Below are positions 16,235 through 25,545 of a stretch of 64,000 bases of DNA, piece by piece. The stretch spans positions 62,001-126,000 of the forward strand of contig DAHB01000004.1 in assembly GCA_002498365.1 (NCBI GenBank), in the 5' to 3' direction. A program made the translations under genes and the position numbers. The DNA comes from Methanomassiliicoccaceae archaeon UBA421. Lineage in GTDB: Archaea > Thermoplasmatota > Thermoplasmata > Methanomassiliicoccales > Methanomethylophilaceae. Each line of letters opens with the position of its first letter. Position 1 is the stretch's first letter. The notes under the pieces are model-generated. The model saw only the letters and a program-made list of their open reading frames with translations. It was not told the origin of the DNA and did no database searches.

Positions 16235-19018
16235 TCAGTCGGTACGGACCTCTGTATTCTTGTTGATCTGATCTATGACCTTTCTGATACCGGACCACAT
16301 AGTCATATCTGAGAATATCTCGGCGATGCTGCCGCGGTCTGTGAACGGCGATTCCGTAAGAACGCTTATGTCCGACATCACTCCGTTGCGCACGACGTAT
16401 TCTACTATCTGGTTAACGAAGTAGCGCTGACTCGTGTTAATGTCTGAACTGTTGAGATATTTCGAGAACGCCTCTTGAGCGGCCTTCATGTCGAGTCCGG
16501 ATATCTCCCTTACGAACACTCCCAATGGTTTTGTCCCGATCTCCGAATCGTACTCCTCTTTCGTTCCGACCTCACTCCAAAGAATCTTCTCGAGTTCCGC
16601 CAGGTCATTCTGGTCCAGGGGCCGATTTGTCCTGAGTTTCTTTATGACTTCTTCATCCTGATTCTTTCTGATATAATGTTCGGCCCTTTCACGGTACTTT
16701 GCAAGCCCTTCGTCCGCCAGCTCCGAATCATTGATGCATATCTCCAGCACCTGGTCGCTGAAGTGGGTATCGCACCACAGCTTCTGCTCTGCACGGAGAT
16801 ATTTCAGGATCTCGCGGAGCTCCACTCTGATACGCTCCAACGCGGGTATGTCTGCACTTTCCACATACCCGTCTTTCATGACCATGCGAATCGTGTCCAT
16901 TCTCATCGCGACATCAGGGATGGTCGTCTGCTGCGAGAGGTATGTAGCCTTCATCTGAAGTTCTTTGAAGAAACGTTTGTTCGGCTTGTTAACCAGATGT
17001 GCCAGTTCGATCGCGTTCATCAGAGCATCGAACCTCACGGCCCCTATGTCGTCCTCGTATGGCAATATTAGAGGTGAGACTTCGGCAGCTATGAGCTTTA
17101 CATCGTTGAATATCAGCTGATTGAACGGATCTGGATTGGAATATAGTTCGACAAAACGCAGGTGCTGCCTGACAGTAAAATTCTCCCTATTGAGCTCCCT
17201 GACCTTGGAAACTAGATCCTCGACAAGAGAACAACGGAAAGCCATGAGCTCCTTTGTTTGATGCTCCGACTTCTGGAGTTCGAAGGCTATCCCCACCTTT
17301 AGGTTGAATATCCTCCCTTGCAGGGTCAAAACCTCTTTGCCCTCGAACCCGCGGGGCGTTATACGGAAGAATTCAAAGTTACTGCAGAAATCGAAGATCA
17401 GGAACCCCGTCTTGTCCTTCCCATCGATAAGATTGGGACACAGCCTGGTTCCCCTCCCGATCATCTGCCAGAACTTGGCCTTACTGTACACCTTTTTGAA
17501 AAAGACCAGGTTCAGGATCTCTGGAACATCTATCCCCGTGTCCAGCATATCGACGGAGATAACTAGTTGCGGGTTGGAGTCCTTCAGAGAGAAATCATCG
17601 ATGAGGGATTGCGCGTAGTTCGTGTAGTTGTCGATGACTCTGCAGAAACCTTTGTTGTAGCTCGGATATTCTTCACCGAAGACCTGGTATATTGCTTCGG
17701 CGTGATTATGGTTCTTGGCGAATATTATGGTCTTCCCTATCTTGCTGCCGTAATCTACTTTGTACCCGTTCCTCATGACCGAGTCCAGAACCTTCACGAT
17801 AGTGTCGCGGTTGAATATCCACTCGTTGAGCTTCTTGCTGTCAATCCTCTCCGGGATAGTGCCGTCTTCTTCGATGAACAGCGTTTCGTACTCTTCCCTT
17901 TCTTCGACAGGCAGATCTATATAGGATATGCCTTCCTCGATAAATTTTAGCTTCGTCTCGAACGACTTATAATCAACGAGATAACCTTCAGAAACAGCCT
18001 GAGCGAGCTCGTAACTGTATGTCGGATCTCCGCTTGGAAGATTGAAGATGTCATAGGTGTTCTTGTCGATGTCGTCCTTGGGAGTTGCCGTCAGGCCGAC
18101 TAACAGCGAATCGAAATATTCGAAGATCTCGCGGTACTTATTGTATATGCTGCGGTGTGCTTCGTCGGTAATTATTAAGTCAAAATGTCCGCAGGTGAAA
18201 GCAAGCCTTCCCTGACTGTCCCTGGCGGAATCGATGCAGTTGATCATCGTCTGATACGTGGAAAACACGCACCTTGCGTTTAAATCCGCATCCGTATCGC
18301 TCATGTTGGTCATGGTGAGGCTGGGCATGAGGTTGTTGAACGCACGTTTGGCCTGGATAACCAGACTTGTACGGTCAGCAAGGAATAGGACATTCTTGAC
18401 CCATCCCTTCCGTATCAACACATCGACGAGCGAGATGACGGTACGGGTCTTCCCGCTACCTGTCGCCATTACTAGCAGAGCTTTTCTTTTCTTGTTCTCG
18501 AACTCTGAACAAATCGCCTTGACAGCACTGATTTGATATGGGCGCCCTGAGATGTTCTCGTTTATTTTCGAGTCACTTATGCGAGAGGAGCGCTCTGCAG
18601 CCAGATTGAAGAGCTTTTCCAGATCGCGTTTGGAATAGAAATCAGATACCCTACGTTCGGGATAATTGACATCGTCCCAGATGTGGATATCGTACCCATT
18701 AGTGAGGAAAATTATTGGTCTTCTTTTGTATCTATTTTCGAGGATATCCGCATAAAGCTTCGCTTGCTGACGCCCGACTGCAATGTCGCTGGTGGTTCTT
18801 TTTGCCTCGATGACAGCCAAGGGGCGTCCGTCGTCACTGAACAGAACATAATCCGCATAGCCGACCTCGGAATGATTCGGCATCCCCCGGAGTTCGAATT
18901 CATCTACCCAGTCTACATTCCTTACCCAATTCAACCTCTCTAACGCTTTATCGATCAAATCCCTACGCGTTTGGAATTCCGTGTATGCCTTGCCGTCTCG
19001 AGACTCTTCGATTGTCAT
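16235..19018 (-). CDS. hsdR: Type I restriction endonuclease HsdR
   Basis: HsdR cleaves and translocates DNA for the type I complex. The 927-residue protein is intact: an N-terminal PD-(D/E)xK nuclease with DYVLFSDDGRPLAVIEAKR, then SF2 translocase motifs (ATGSGKT, ITDEAHRS, VGLTATP, QMIGRGTR) and a C-terminal helical part that binds the methylase complex. It is the first gene of hsdR-hsdM-hsdS, with 49 bp to hsdM. Start is ATG at 19018, and TGA ends it. If HsdM is truly broken, active HsdR would be useless or harmful unless other copies exist, a reason to doubt the frameshift. Confidence 0.95.
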   Translation of the reverse strand: MTIEESRDGKAYTEFQTRRDLIDKALERLNWVRNVDWVDEFELRGMPNHSEVGYADYVLFSDDGRPLAVIEAKRTTSDIAVGRQQAKLYADILENRYKRRPIIFLTNGYDIHIWDDVNYPERRVSDFYSKRDLEKLFNLAAERSSRISDSKINENISGRPYQISAVKAICSEFENKKRKALLVMATGSGKTRTVISLVDVLIRKGWVKNVLFLADRTSLVIQAKRAFNNLMPSLTMTNMSDTDADLNARCVFSTYQTMINCIDSARDSQGRLAFTCGHFDLIITDEAHRSIYNKYREIFEYFDSLLVGLTATPKDDIDKNTYDIFNLPSGDPTYSYELAQAVSEGYLVDYKSFETKLKFIEEGISYIDLPVEEREEYETLFIEEDGTIPERIDSKKLNEWIFNRDTIVKVLDSVMRNGYKVDYGSKIGKTIIFAKNHNHAEAIYQVFGEEYPSYNKGFCRVIDNYTNYAQSLIDDFSLKDSNPQLVISVDMLDTGIDVPEILNLVFFKKVYSKAKFWQMIGRGTRLCPNLIDGKDKTGFLIFDFCSNFEFFRITPRGFEGKEVLTLQGRIFNLKVGIAFELQKSEHQTKELMAFRCSLVEDLVSKVRELNRENFTVRQHLRFVELYSNPDPFNQLIFNDVKLIAAEVSPLILPYEDDIGAVRFDALMNAIELAHLVNKPNKRFFKELQMKATYLSQQTTIPDVAMRMDTIRMVMKDGYVESADIPALERIRVELREILKYLRAEQKLWCDTHFSDQVLEICINDSELADEGLAKYRERAEHYIRKNQDEEVIKKLRTNRPLDQNDLAELEKILWSEVGTKEEYDSEIGTKPLGVFVREISGLDMKAAQEAFSKYLNSSDINTSQRYFVNQIVEYVVRNGVMSDISVLTESPFTDRGSIAEIFSDMTMWSGIRKVIDQINKNTEVRTD

Positions 19019-19578
19019 TGGGCCCCCTTTTACAATCTAAAATGGCTGTTCTCAGCAAATAGTTACATTAAAGACGACGTTGCAATATAATAAAGACGCG
19101 CCGTAGTTAGATGCGCCAGATGTGGAATACCAGACGACGTTTTGAATGATTTGTAACCATTGCCGACTTTAATATCACTTAATTGAGATCATTGTCGTTT
19201 AGATCACCTGTTTCAAAACAATATATAATAATGTCCTCTCGCACAGAACGGACATTCCTTGGCTCCTTTCCTTATCGTATCTCAAGAATATGCCATAGAA
19301 TGCATCGGTACAGCTAGACAACATGCCTTCACGGGACGGGTTCCAGATTCCCCGTATAGAGCTGAATATCGCAATGCCAGCAATATCGATAAAGATATCT
19401 AACGGGCTCCCTCCATCTCGGCGCCCATCTATCTGCCGCATAATAATGAGCAGATAATATGACGGTAGCCCATTCTAGTCTCTAATAAGTCAATCGAAAA
19501 CTACTCGATTTTTTAATGATTTTTTCGATATAAAGAAAACTATCGACTATCTGTCGAAATTCCCGGAATGGCACTACA
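19019..19578. other. Intergenic region, 560 bp, between hsdR and the transposase
   Basis: No convincing gene. From about 19318 to 19540 the sequence is a diverged relative of the intergenic stretch 25687-25915. The AT-rich end next to the transposase (19485-19560) holds TCGATTTTTTAATGATTTTTTCGA-like near-palindromic tracts that may mark the element end. Confidence 0.4.
19318..19540 (+). repeat. Diverged dispersed repeat, copy 1
   Basis: Blocks such as TTCACGGGACGGGTTCCAG, ATCGCAATGCCAGC and the closing CGAAAACTACTCGATTTTTT occur in the same order as related blocks at 25687-25915. Spacing is similar but the middle is poorly conserved. Probably the remains of one mobile-element flank present twice. 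Confidence 0.5.
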
Positions 19579-21210
19579 TCATGTCTGACCGGACAACGGG
19601 AGCCGCCCCGGGTCTTCGACCCCGAAAAGCTCCATGACCTCCCTGACGCGCTCTGTCCTCTCCGTGCGTATCCTCAGGCCGTCGCCGTCGATGATCCTGT
19701 ACGTCCCGGTCGCAAGGATGGCGTTGTCCACCGTCAGATCCTTCATCTTGCTCTTCGAGACTGTCGTCTGCATCCTGACGCGGACCATCAGCGCCAGGAA
19801 TCTGATGAAGAACCTTCCTCTGGCCCGTTCTGGACCGCCGGTACGTCCTCCGTGCCCGTCGGGATCGTTCTTGTGGATGTCGAAGGCCGTCTTCACGTTG
19901 TTTCTTGCGTCATAGGAGCACGTGGCCGTCTCCCAATCTGCGGACGGCGTCATCAGAACGAACATTCCCGCGCGGTTCCTGAAGAACGCCATGGCGTTGT
20001 TCTTGCAGCCTACTTTCATCTTCCCTTCGTCGTCGATCGTGTATTCCAGATATTTCGACGTCCACTTCGTCTTCTCGGCGAACGATCTCACAGGGTCCTC
20101 GAACTTCCTTCCTTCTAGCTCGTCGATCTTGCCCATCAGCGCCGATTTCAATTCCTGTTCGTCGTCGTTGCGTTTCTTCGGATCGAAGCATACGTACGCG
20201 TGCACCTTACGGGGGCATTTTTCGTATTCCGCATCGTCATCGGCCACGTATTCGGATCCGTCCTCCGTCTCGATTATTCCGAGACCGCGTTCGCAGACGC
20301 TGTACACATGCCCGTCGTGCATCCTGTCGTATTCCGGCCTGGTCGCATCCTTCGAGAAATCTGCGATAAGCTTCTTCAGCACCTTGGACGGGATGGTGCA
20401 CGGCATGACGAAGTCGATGCCGTTCGCCATCAGCGATCCGACGTTCGAAGCGCTTTCGAAACCGCGGCCCATGATGAGCATGGAACCGGGACAGCGTCTC
20501 TGCATGCCATCGACGAACCTCTTCAGCGTGGATGTGTCCGCGATCGGACCCGGGAAGATATCGAATGCCACAGGCACCCCTTCGCGGTCTGTGGCCATTC
20601 CGACATTGATCCGCCCCATAGATCCGCCGTCGCGGTTCCTGCCCCATTCCGCCATGCCTTCCGGTTCCGAATACGTCGATTGCGGCGTCAGGCCATACAG
20701 GAACGTCCCTCCCGACCTCTCCGCCCTGAGCGTAAACAGGTCTTCCATGCGGCCGCCGGCCTCGCCGACGATCTTCGTCGTCTCGGACAGGCGCTGCGAG
20801 CCCGGGTCCATCCCGCCGAGGCCCACGGTCTCGCGAATGTACATGCTCCCGACGACCGTTTCGGTATCCATGAACGGAGCGGGCGATAACGCCTGTGCCA
20901 TGGCCAGGACCGTCATCGCCTTGTCTGCGGAACCGAACGAACGCGAGAGGTCCTCGAGGATGCCGAGGTCCTTCGCAACCTTGTCGATAAGGATGACATT
21001 TCCGTAATCCTTTGTTCTGAACTTTCCGTCGACAAGAGTGGATTTCACGTCATCGGACCTGGTTTTCTTAGGAATAAGATTTCCGGTATCGGGGTCGACA
21101 ACGCCCAGGTACTCCTTGACCGTGGTCGGATATTTCTTGCCCGGCTCGCGCTTGGACGTGACCTTGTAGGCGTATTTCCTGTCTCCGCGGAGCTCATAGC
21201 ATACTTTCAT
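19579..21210 (-). CDS. IS1634/IS4-like transposase with all three DDE residues replaced
   Basis: The 543-residue uninterrupted frame follows the IS1634/IS4 plan: YKVTSKREPGKKYPTTVKEYLG at the start, a WGRNRDG segment, GVPVAFDIFPGPIADTSTL, a RGFESASNV turn and a C-terminal NNVKTAFDIHKND...RGRFFIRFLALM helix bundle. In active relatives the first Asp (YD.TS), second Asp (.DRGF) and the Glu (VEkaF) are catalytic. Here they read Gly173 (LYGLTP), Gly248 (IMGRGF) and Lys440 (NVKTAF), each explained by a single transition. The enzyme is probably inactive, yet the frame is intact. ATG start at 21210. Confidence 0.8.
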   Translation of the reverse strand: MKVCYELRGDRKYAYKVTSKREPGKKYPTTVKEYLGVVDPDTGNLIPKKTRSDDVKSTLVDGKFRTKDYGNVILIDKVAKDLGILEDLSRSFGSADKAMTVLAMAQALSPAPFMDTETVVGSMYIRETVGLGGMDPGSQRLSETTKIVGEAGGRMEDLFTLRAERSGGTFLYGLTPQSTYSEPEGMAEWGRNRDGGSMGRINVGMATDREGVPVAFDIFPGPIADTSTLKRFVDGMQRRCPGSMLIMGRGFESASNVGSLMANGIDFVMPCTIPSKVLKKLIADFSKDATRPEYDRMHDGHVYSVCERGLGIIETEDGSEYVADDDAEYEKCPRKVHAYVCFDPKKRNDDEQELKSALMGKIDELEGRKFEDPVRSFAEKTKWTSKYLEYTIDDEGKMKVGCKNNAMAFFRNRAGMFVLMTPSADWETATCSYDARNNVKTAFDIHKNDPDGHGGRTGGPERARGRFFIRFLALMVRVRMQTTVSKSKMKDLTVDNAILATGTYRIIDGDGLRIRTERTERVREVMELFGVEDPGRLPLSGQT

Positions 21211-21232
21211 TGTAGTACAAAGTGGTACTACA
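21211..21232 (-). promoter_or_regulatory. Perfect palindrome adjoining the transposase start
   Basis: TGTAGTAC and GTACTACA flank six bases directly upstream of the ATG. It could be an operator or part of the mobile element's terminal structure. Confidence 0.45.
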
Positions 21233-21259
21233 CATACGTAAGACTTGTTCTTTATATAC

Positions 21260-21282
21260 CATTTATATACTGTTTATATACG
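21260..21282. repeat. 23-bp TATA-rich repeat, copy 2
   Basis: Identical to 1444-1466 and located 50-72 bp upstream of the transposase start, where the promoter is expected. It contains TATA boxes readable from the minus strand. Confidence 0.6.
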
Positions 21283-21340
21283 GTTCAGAACTCAGAATAT
21301 GGAACTACATTACGTAGTATCAAAATTCGGGAATTTCGGG

Positions 21341-21430
21341 TGATGTCGCCCAAGAGCCTGTACGGGACTCCCGACACCCCATTCTGCATCGGGGATGAGA
21401 GCACCTGAGTATGTAAGATGGCAATCCGCC
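21341..21430 (+). pseudogene. Fragment of a second GyrI-like gene
   Basis: About 88 bp match 7242-7330 at roughly 81% by eye. The translation VMSPKSLYGTPDTPFCIGDEST, then TGA, then VCKMAIR parallels the other copy, including the TGA at the position of a conserved Trp. The match ends after ATCCGCC, and unrelated sequence (the reverse-transcriptase fragment) begins, so this is a junction of two remnants. Confidence 0.65.
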
Positions 21431-21703
21431 GGCGATCATAAGTTCCCTATCCCATACCGTATCGAGATATCGAAGATAGGCTCTTCGAAAAAGCGCGTTG
21501 TATACACCTTCGACCGATACGAAAAGACCTCTTTGAAACTGCTCGGATTTCTGTTACGCGATTACGACCACATATTCTCGGACAACCTGTATTCATACCG
21601 GTCCAGCATCGGAAGCCGGGATGCTGTGAAAAGGCTTCATCACCTGGAATGTCTGGAAAAGATGTTCGTCCTTAAAACGGACATACACGATTATTTCGTG
21701 TAA
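21395..21703 (+). pseudogene. Reverse transcriptase fragment
   Basis: The frame encodes IEISKIGSSKKRVVYTF, then KLLGFLLRDYDHIFSDNLYSY and EKMFVLKTDIHDYF. These are the finger and palm segments of a bacterial-type RNA-dependent DNA polymerase (retron, group II intron or DGR class) up to motif A, whose first catalytic Asp is in KTDIHDYF. It stops immediately after, and the next bases in a shifted frame read NIS, as expected of DYFNSI, suggesting a frameshift followed by loss of the remaining domain. Its first residues overlap the GyrI fragment and are probably not part of the original protein. Confidence 0.65.
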
Positions 21704-21886
21704 CATCTCATGAAGCTCGCCCGTTGCTCCCACCCTGTTCTTTACCATACAGATCAAAGAAATGCGCTAGACCATGATCATTTTGACAACACTTCAGAAA
21801 AACACACGACTTCGCAACAATTAATTACGACACTGGCGATACCGAACGGCCGTCTCTTTTTCAGACGCAGCGGAGAGGATCTTGAG

Positions 21887-23068
21887 ATGAACTGGAAATT
21901 CGTTCCGCGGCCGTATCATGCACGGGACAATATCGGAGCGATAGTCGCGGGCATGGTACTTTACGGCCTCGTGAACTTCGTCGTGGGAGTCTATTACATA
22001 GGTTTCCAGACGGGCGTCCATCTGTCAGAACCGATGACGTACGACATAGCCAAGCTCATAATGATGTCCTTCGTCCTCATCATAGGTCTATACGTCCTTT
22101 CAAAACGTGCGATACCCGAGGGGCTGGCGCTGATCCTATCAGGGACCAGCACGGTCGTGTTCTCCGCGTCCGCCCTGCTGGGCGGCGGCGACATATCATC
22201 GCTGGACTTGATGGTCGGTGCATTCCTCATGCTTCCCGCGGCATCTTTCGCCCTCCGGGGGGACGGCCTGCTGGCCATCGGCACCGGCGTGATGGCCGTA
22301 GGGGCGATGACATATTCGCTGATCGGGGGGCTTTCCTTCGGATGGATCGGCGTAGCATGCCTGATATCGGCAGTGGCATCGCTCCTTTACGGGTGGTCCG
22401 CGTGGTATACTGTCGTATCTGACAAGAAAACTTACCCGTGGCAGGAGGACGAGAGGGCCTCCGCCGCCAATTCGGCGGTGGGAACGGGAGGTTTCGTCGT
22501 CATGGGGCTGCTGTCCTTCATGGTCGGGGCGTTCTACCTGAACGCGGCCCTGAACTTCGTAGTCATGTCCAACACCCCGTACGACATCGCCAAGGCGATC
22601 ATGTCGTTGATAATCCTATACTATGCCGCGCTGGGACTCACCGCCGGCAAGATAACCTCGGGCATGATGTCGATGATGTTCGGATCGTCCACACTGACGT
22701 TCTCCGTATCCGCGCTGGCGTTGGACCTCGGAGGAGTGGAGGTGCTTGACGTCCTGCTCGGGATCGTGATGCTGTTCGCCGCCGTCTCCGCGTACAAGGA
22801 GAAGAACATGACCATGTCCGCCGTAGCCTTCCTTGTCTTCCTGGCGTTCTCCATCTACCCGTTCCTGCCTGATTCCTTGGTTTACTATTCCGTGGGGATG
22901 CCTCTGCTGGCCATCGGAGCGATACTCACCTTCAAGGCCGCGACCGGCCTGCTGGGGCCGGATGTCCGGCGGATCACGGAACATAAAAAGGTACTTGACG
23001 GACGGGGGGCCGGCGAAGACGTCGCAGTCGCATCCGACCCGCATCCCGAAGGCGACGACGACCGCTGA
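21887..23068 (+). CDS. Polytopic membrane protein with an internal duplication
   Basis: The 393-residue protein has two similar halves, each with about six hydrophobic helices. The first begins VAGMVLYGLVNFVVGVYYIGF and contains YDIAKLIMMSFVLIIGLYVL. The second begins VMGLLSFMVGAFYLNAALNF and contains YDIAKAIMSLIILYYAALGL. Glycine-rich helices (LSGTSTVVFSASAL / MFGSSTLTFSVSAL) are repeated too. The helix pattern recalls the acetate/succinate transporter (GPR1/FUN34/YaaH) family, but I cannot confirm that. Start is the ATG at 21887 behind GGAGAGG rather than the in-frame ATG at 21710, which would add a junk-like leader. TGA stop. Confidence 0.7.
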   Translation: MNWKFVPRPYHARDNIGAIVAGMVLYGLVNFVVGVYYIGFQTGVHLSEPMTYDIAKLIMMSFVLIIGLYVLSKRAIPEGLALILSGTSTVVFSASALLGGGDISSLDLMVGAFLMLPAASFALRGDGLLAIGTGVMAVGAMTYSLIGGLSFGWIGVACLISAVASLLYGWSAWYTVVSDKKTYPWQEDERASAANSAVGTGGFVVMGLLSFMVGAFYLNAALNFVVMSNTPYDIAKAIMSLIILYYAALGLTAGKITSGMMSMMFGSSTLTFSVSALALDLGGVEVLDVLLGIVMLFAAVSAYKEKNMTMSAVAFLVFLAFSIYPFLPDSLVYYSVGMPLLAIGAILTFKAATGLLGPDVRRITEHKKVLDGRGAGEDVAVASDPHPEGDDDR

Positions 23069-23106
23069 ACGAAGAATTAGCCAGATTGCTAAATTTTGAA
23101 AAGCCA

Positions 23107-25545
23107 TCAGATCTTCTTCTTGAATCTGCATCCCTTGGACGGAAAATTGGAACATCCGTAGAACTCGCCGTACTGTCCGCTCCTTTTCACGAGCCGTCCT
23201 CCGCACATCGGACATATCTTCGTTTTATCTGACAGCCTGTCGCCGTAACGATGTTCCAGCTCGTTGACGAACTCTGACGTCCTTGATTCTTCAGCCAGTA
23301 TGACGGTTTTACGTTTGGCGCGCGTCATGGCCACGTAGTAAAGCCTCCGCTCCTCGGCGAACGGGAAAGATTCTCCTCCGCCTGTCAGAGATCCGACGAT
23401 GCCTTCGTCCGCTATCTTGCAGGGGAACCCCTTGTGGTCGTCAAGATTGTTGATTATGAACACGTAGTCGGCCTGCAACCCCTTGGACTTATGGGCCGTT
23501 ATGAAATTGATCTTGAGGTCCTCCCTGCCCTTGTAGACCATACGGACCGTCCCTGTCGTTTTATCGTAAAAGGACGTGAAACGCTCTGTGTTCCGCAATC
23601 TGTCGATGTCGAAAGTGTAACGTCCTATCATGAACACGGTGGACCCGTCCGGAAAGGAATCGAGCATGTGGTACATCGTGCCCATGGCGTCCCTTTCGGT
23701 TTTTTCAATGACGACTTCCATCGGGACCTCGTCGCCCTCGATGTCCGAAAGGATGTCTTTCCTCATCTGTTTCGGATTTCGCATGATGAACTCGCCGCTT
23801 ATCTCGGCGGTCCCCCTGGGGAAGCGGTATGTCCTCTCGATCCTGCAGATGTCGGTCGGCCCCCAATATTTCATAAAATCGAACGTGAAGCCGATATCGC
23901 TCCCGTTGAACCCGTATATGCTCTGCCAATCGTCGCCGACGCAGAACAATCTGTAATCCCGGTCCTCCCTCAGACTGCGTAGAAGGTTGAACCTGGATGT
24001 GGAAATGTCCTGATATTCGTCCACTATCACGTACCTGTAGGGATTGGCGTACCTTCCGTTCCGTACTTCCAAGGCCGCTTTGTTGATCATGTCGTTAAAA
24101 TCGATCTCCCCTCTTTCGGCCAAGGCCTGCTCGTAGGCTTGGAAGACCGGCTTCACTATGGACAGCAGCATCCTGTCGCCCCATGTCAGCTTGGCACCCG
24201 ATAGGGCGCCTTCTACCGTACCGCCCCTGCATTTGATGAGGGTGATTATCTTTGCTGTGAGCTCGGGCAGCCCACCTTTTATCTCCCCGTCCATTGAATC
24301 CAGGATCTGCTGCGGCGACATCGGTCGCATAATCACGCCGTGTTCCGTCAACTTCCTCTCGAGGTTGTCAAGGAGGGTCCCCTCCGGCCCCTCGTAGGCG
24401 TAGCATTCGATCATCATCGTTCCGTTTTCTTTGTGAAGCCTTCTCTTCCATTCCATTGAATCGCGGTAAGTCTCCGAGGGCGTTTTTCCGTCCTCGGAGG
24501 AAAAATAATCAGGAACGTTCCCGTTGCGGTCTATTCCGAAATGCTCGATATAGATGCCATGTTCCGTCAGAAAGAAATCAGGGCAGTATTGTGAGTGCTT
24601 GCCGTCGACGGTGTCTTTTTCGTACGGGCGCTCGTACTCATATCCGATGCCGTTGATAGAAAGGAAATTTGCGATGTCCAGTTCGCCCTGGCTCTTTATC
24701 TTCTCTCCCTTCAGGGTCACGTACGGGTCAGAGACGATGTATTTCCGATACTCTTCTTCGGTCTCGAATTTCTTCTCCCTTTCCTTTTGACCGTGTGCGA
24801 AAAGAAGGTACTTCATCAGATTCCTGGCGAATATGTCGGATTTCAGAAACACCTCTATCTGTTCGGCCGCGAATTCGTTCAGATCGATGTTGGTTACAGA
24901 CGGGGACCTGCCCTCCGCTTCCGCGATTATGTCCTTGCCCAGCTTGTGGAATGTTATCGCGCGGATGTCGCAGCCGGTCTCCGAACGGATCCTTTCGCGC
25001 ATCTCCGACGCGGATGCATTGGTGAACGACAGTACCAGAATGTCCTCCGGACCACATCCTCCCGTTTTAAGAAGATATTTGACCTTCCCCACAACGACGG
25101 AGGTCTTCCCGGTCCCGGCACCGGCGACCACAAGCTGATTGTGGAATTCTCTTACGATGCAGGACCATTGCTGCTCGTCCGGAGACCTTCCTTCGATTGT
25201 GCCGATGATTTTCATAGCCTCGGCTATCCTTTTCCGAGTAAGGTCATCGTTATGTGCCACGATCCTGCCGTCTAGTTCATGGAAGACGGACCTGAGGGAT
25301 TCCCTCTTCGATACGAGCGACTTGTAATCGGACACCTTCTTGAGATCGGAAGGTATGCGGAGGGCTTCGAACATTCCTCTCAGTTCAAGATCTGCTCCCG
25401 GTTCCACATACGTCTCCGCGTCAGAGAACAGGCAGGCGACGGAACTCTGTATCCTTTCAACTTCCGAAATAAGTTCGGAACAGATCTTCACCTTTTCGTC
25501 ATACTTTTGTTTTCTTTTTTCGAAGTATGATTTGAAGAGCCCCAC
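23107..25545 (-). CDS. UvrD/HelD-like SF1 helicase with nuclease-like insertion and topoisomerase zinc finger
   Basis: The 812-residue protein has a coiled N-terminus, then UvrD-type motifs: VAGAGTGKTSVVV, SFTNASASEM, the Walker B VIVDEYQD, VGDDWQSIYGF, HKSKGLQADYV and YVAMTRAKRK. Between motifs Ia and II lies an insertion with LDIANFLSINGIGYEYERPY...CPDFFLTEHGIYIEHFG, matching the PD-(D/E)xK-like module seen in some HelD-like helicases. The C-terminus is a four-Cys topoisomerase-type finger (CPMCGGRLV...GCSNFPSKGC). It probably acts in DNA repair or restart. Isolated gene, ATG start, TGA stop. Confidence 0.88.
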   Translation of the reverse strand: MGLFKSYFEKRKQKYDEKVKICSELISEVERIQSSVACLFSDAETYVEPGADLELRGMFEALRIPSDLKKVSDYKSLVSKRESLRSVFHELDGRIVAHNDDLTRKRIAEAMKIIGTIEGRSPDEQQWSCIVREFHNQLVVAGAGTGKTSVVVGKVKYLLKTGGCGPEDILVLSFTNASASEMRERIRSETGCDIRAITFHKLGKDIIAEAEGRSPSVTNIDLNEFAAEQIEVFLKSDIFARNLMKYLLFAHGQKEREKKFETEEEYRKYIVSDPYVTLKGEKIKSQGELDIANFLSINGIGYEYERPYEKDTVDGKHSQYCPDFFLTEHGIYIEHFGIDRNGNVPDYFSSEDGKTPSETYRDSMEWKRRLHKENGTMMIECYAYEGPEGTLLDNLERKLTEHGVIMRPMSPQQILDSMDGEIKGGLPELTAKIITLIKCRGGTVEGALSGAKLTWGDRMLLSIVKPVFQAYEQALAERGEIDFNDMINKAALEVRNGRYANPYRYVIVDEYQDISTSRFNLLRSLREDRDYRLFCVGDDWQSIYGFNGSDIGFTFDFMKYWGPTDICRIERTYRFPRGTAEISGEFIMRNPKQMRKDILSDIEGDEVPMEVVIEKTERDAMGTMYHMLDSFPDGSTVFMIGRYTFDIDRLRNTERFTSFYDKTTGTVRMVYKGREDLKINFITAHKSKGLQADYVFIINNLDDHKGFPCKIADEGIVGSLTGGGESFPFAEERRLYYVAMTRAKRKTVILAEESRTSEFVNELEHRYGDRLSDKTKICPMCGGRLVKRSGQYGEFYGCSNFPSKGCRFKKKI

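Noticed and set aside
19199..19441. An 80-codon minus-strand frame between hsdR and the transposase
   Set aside because: It runs through the diverged repeat and shows no protein-like conservation, so it is probably chance.
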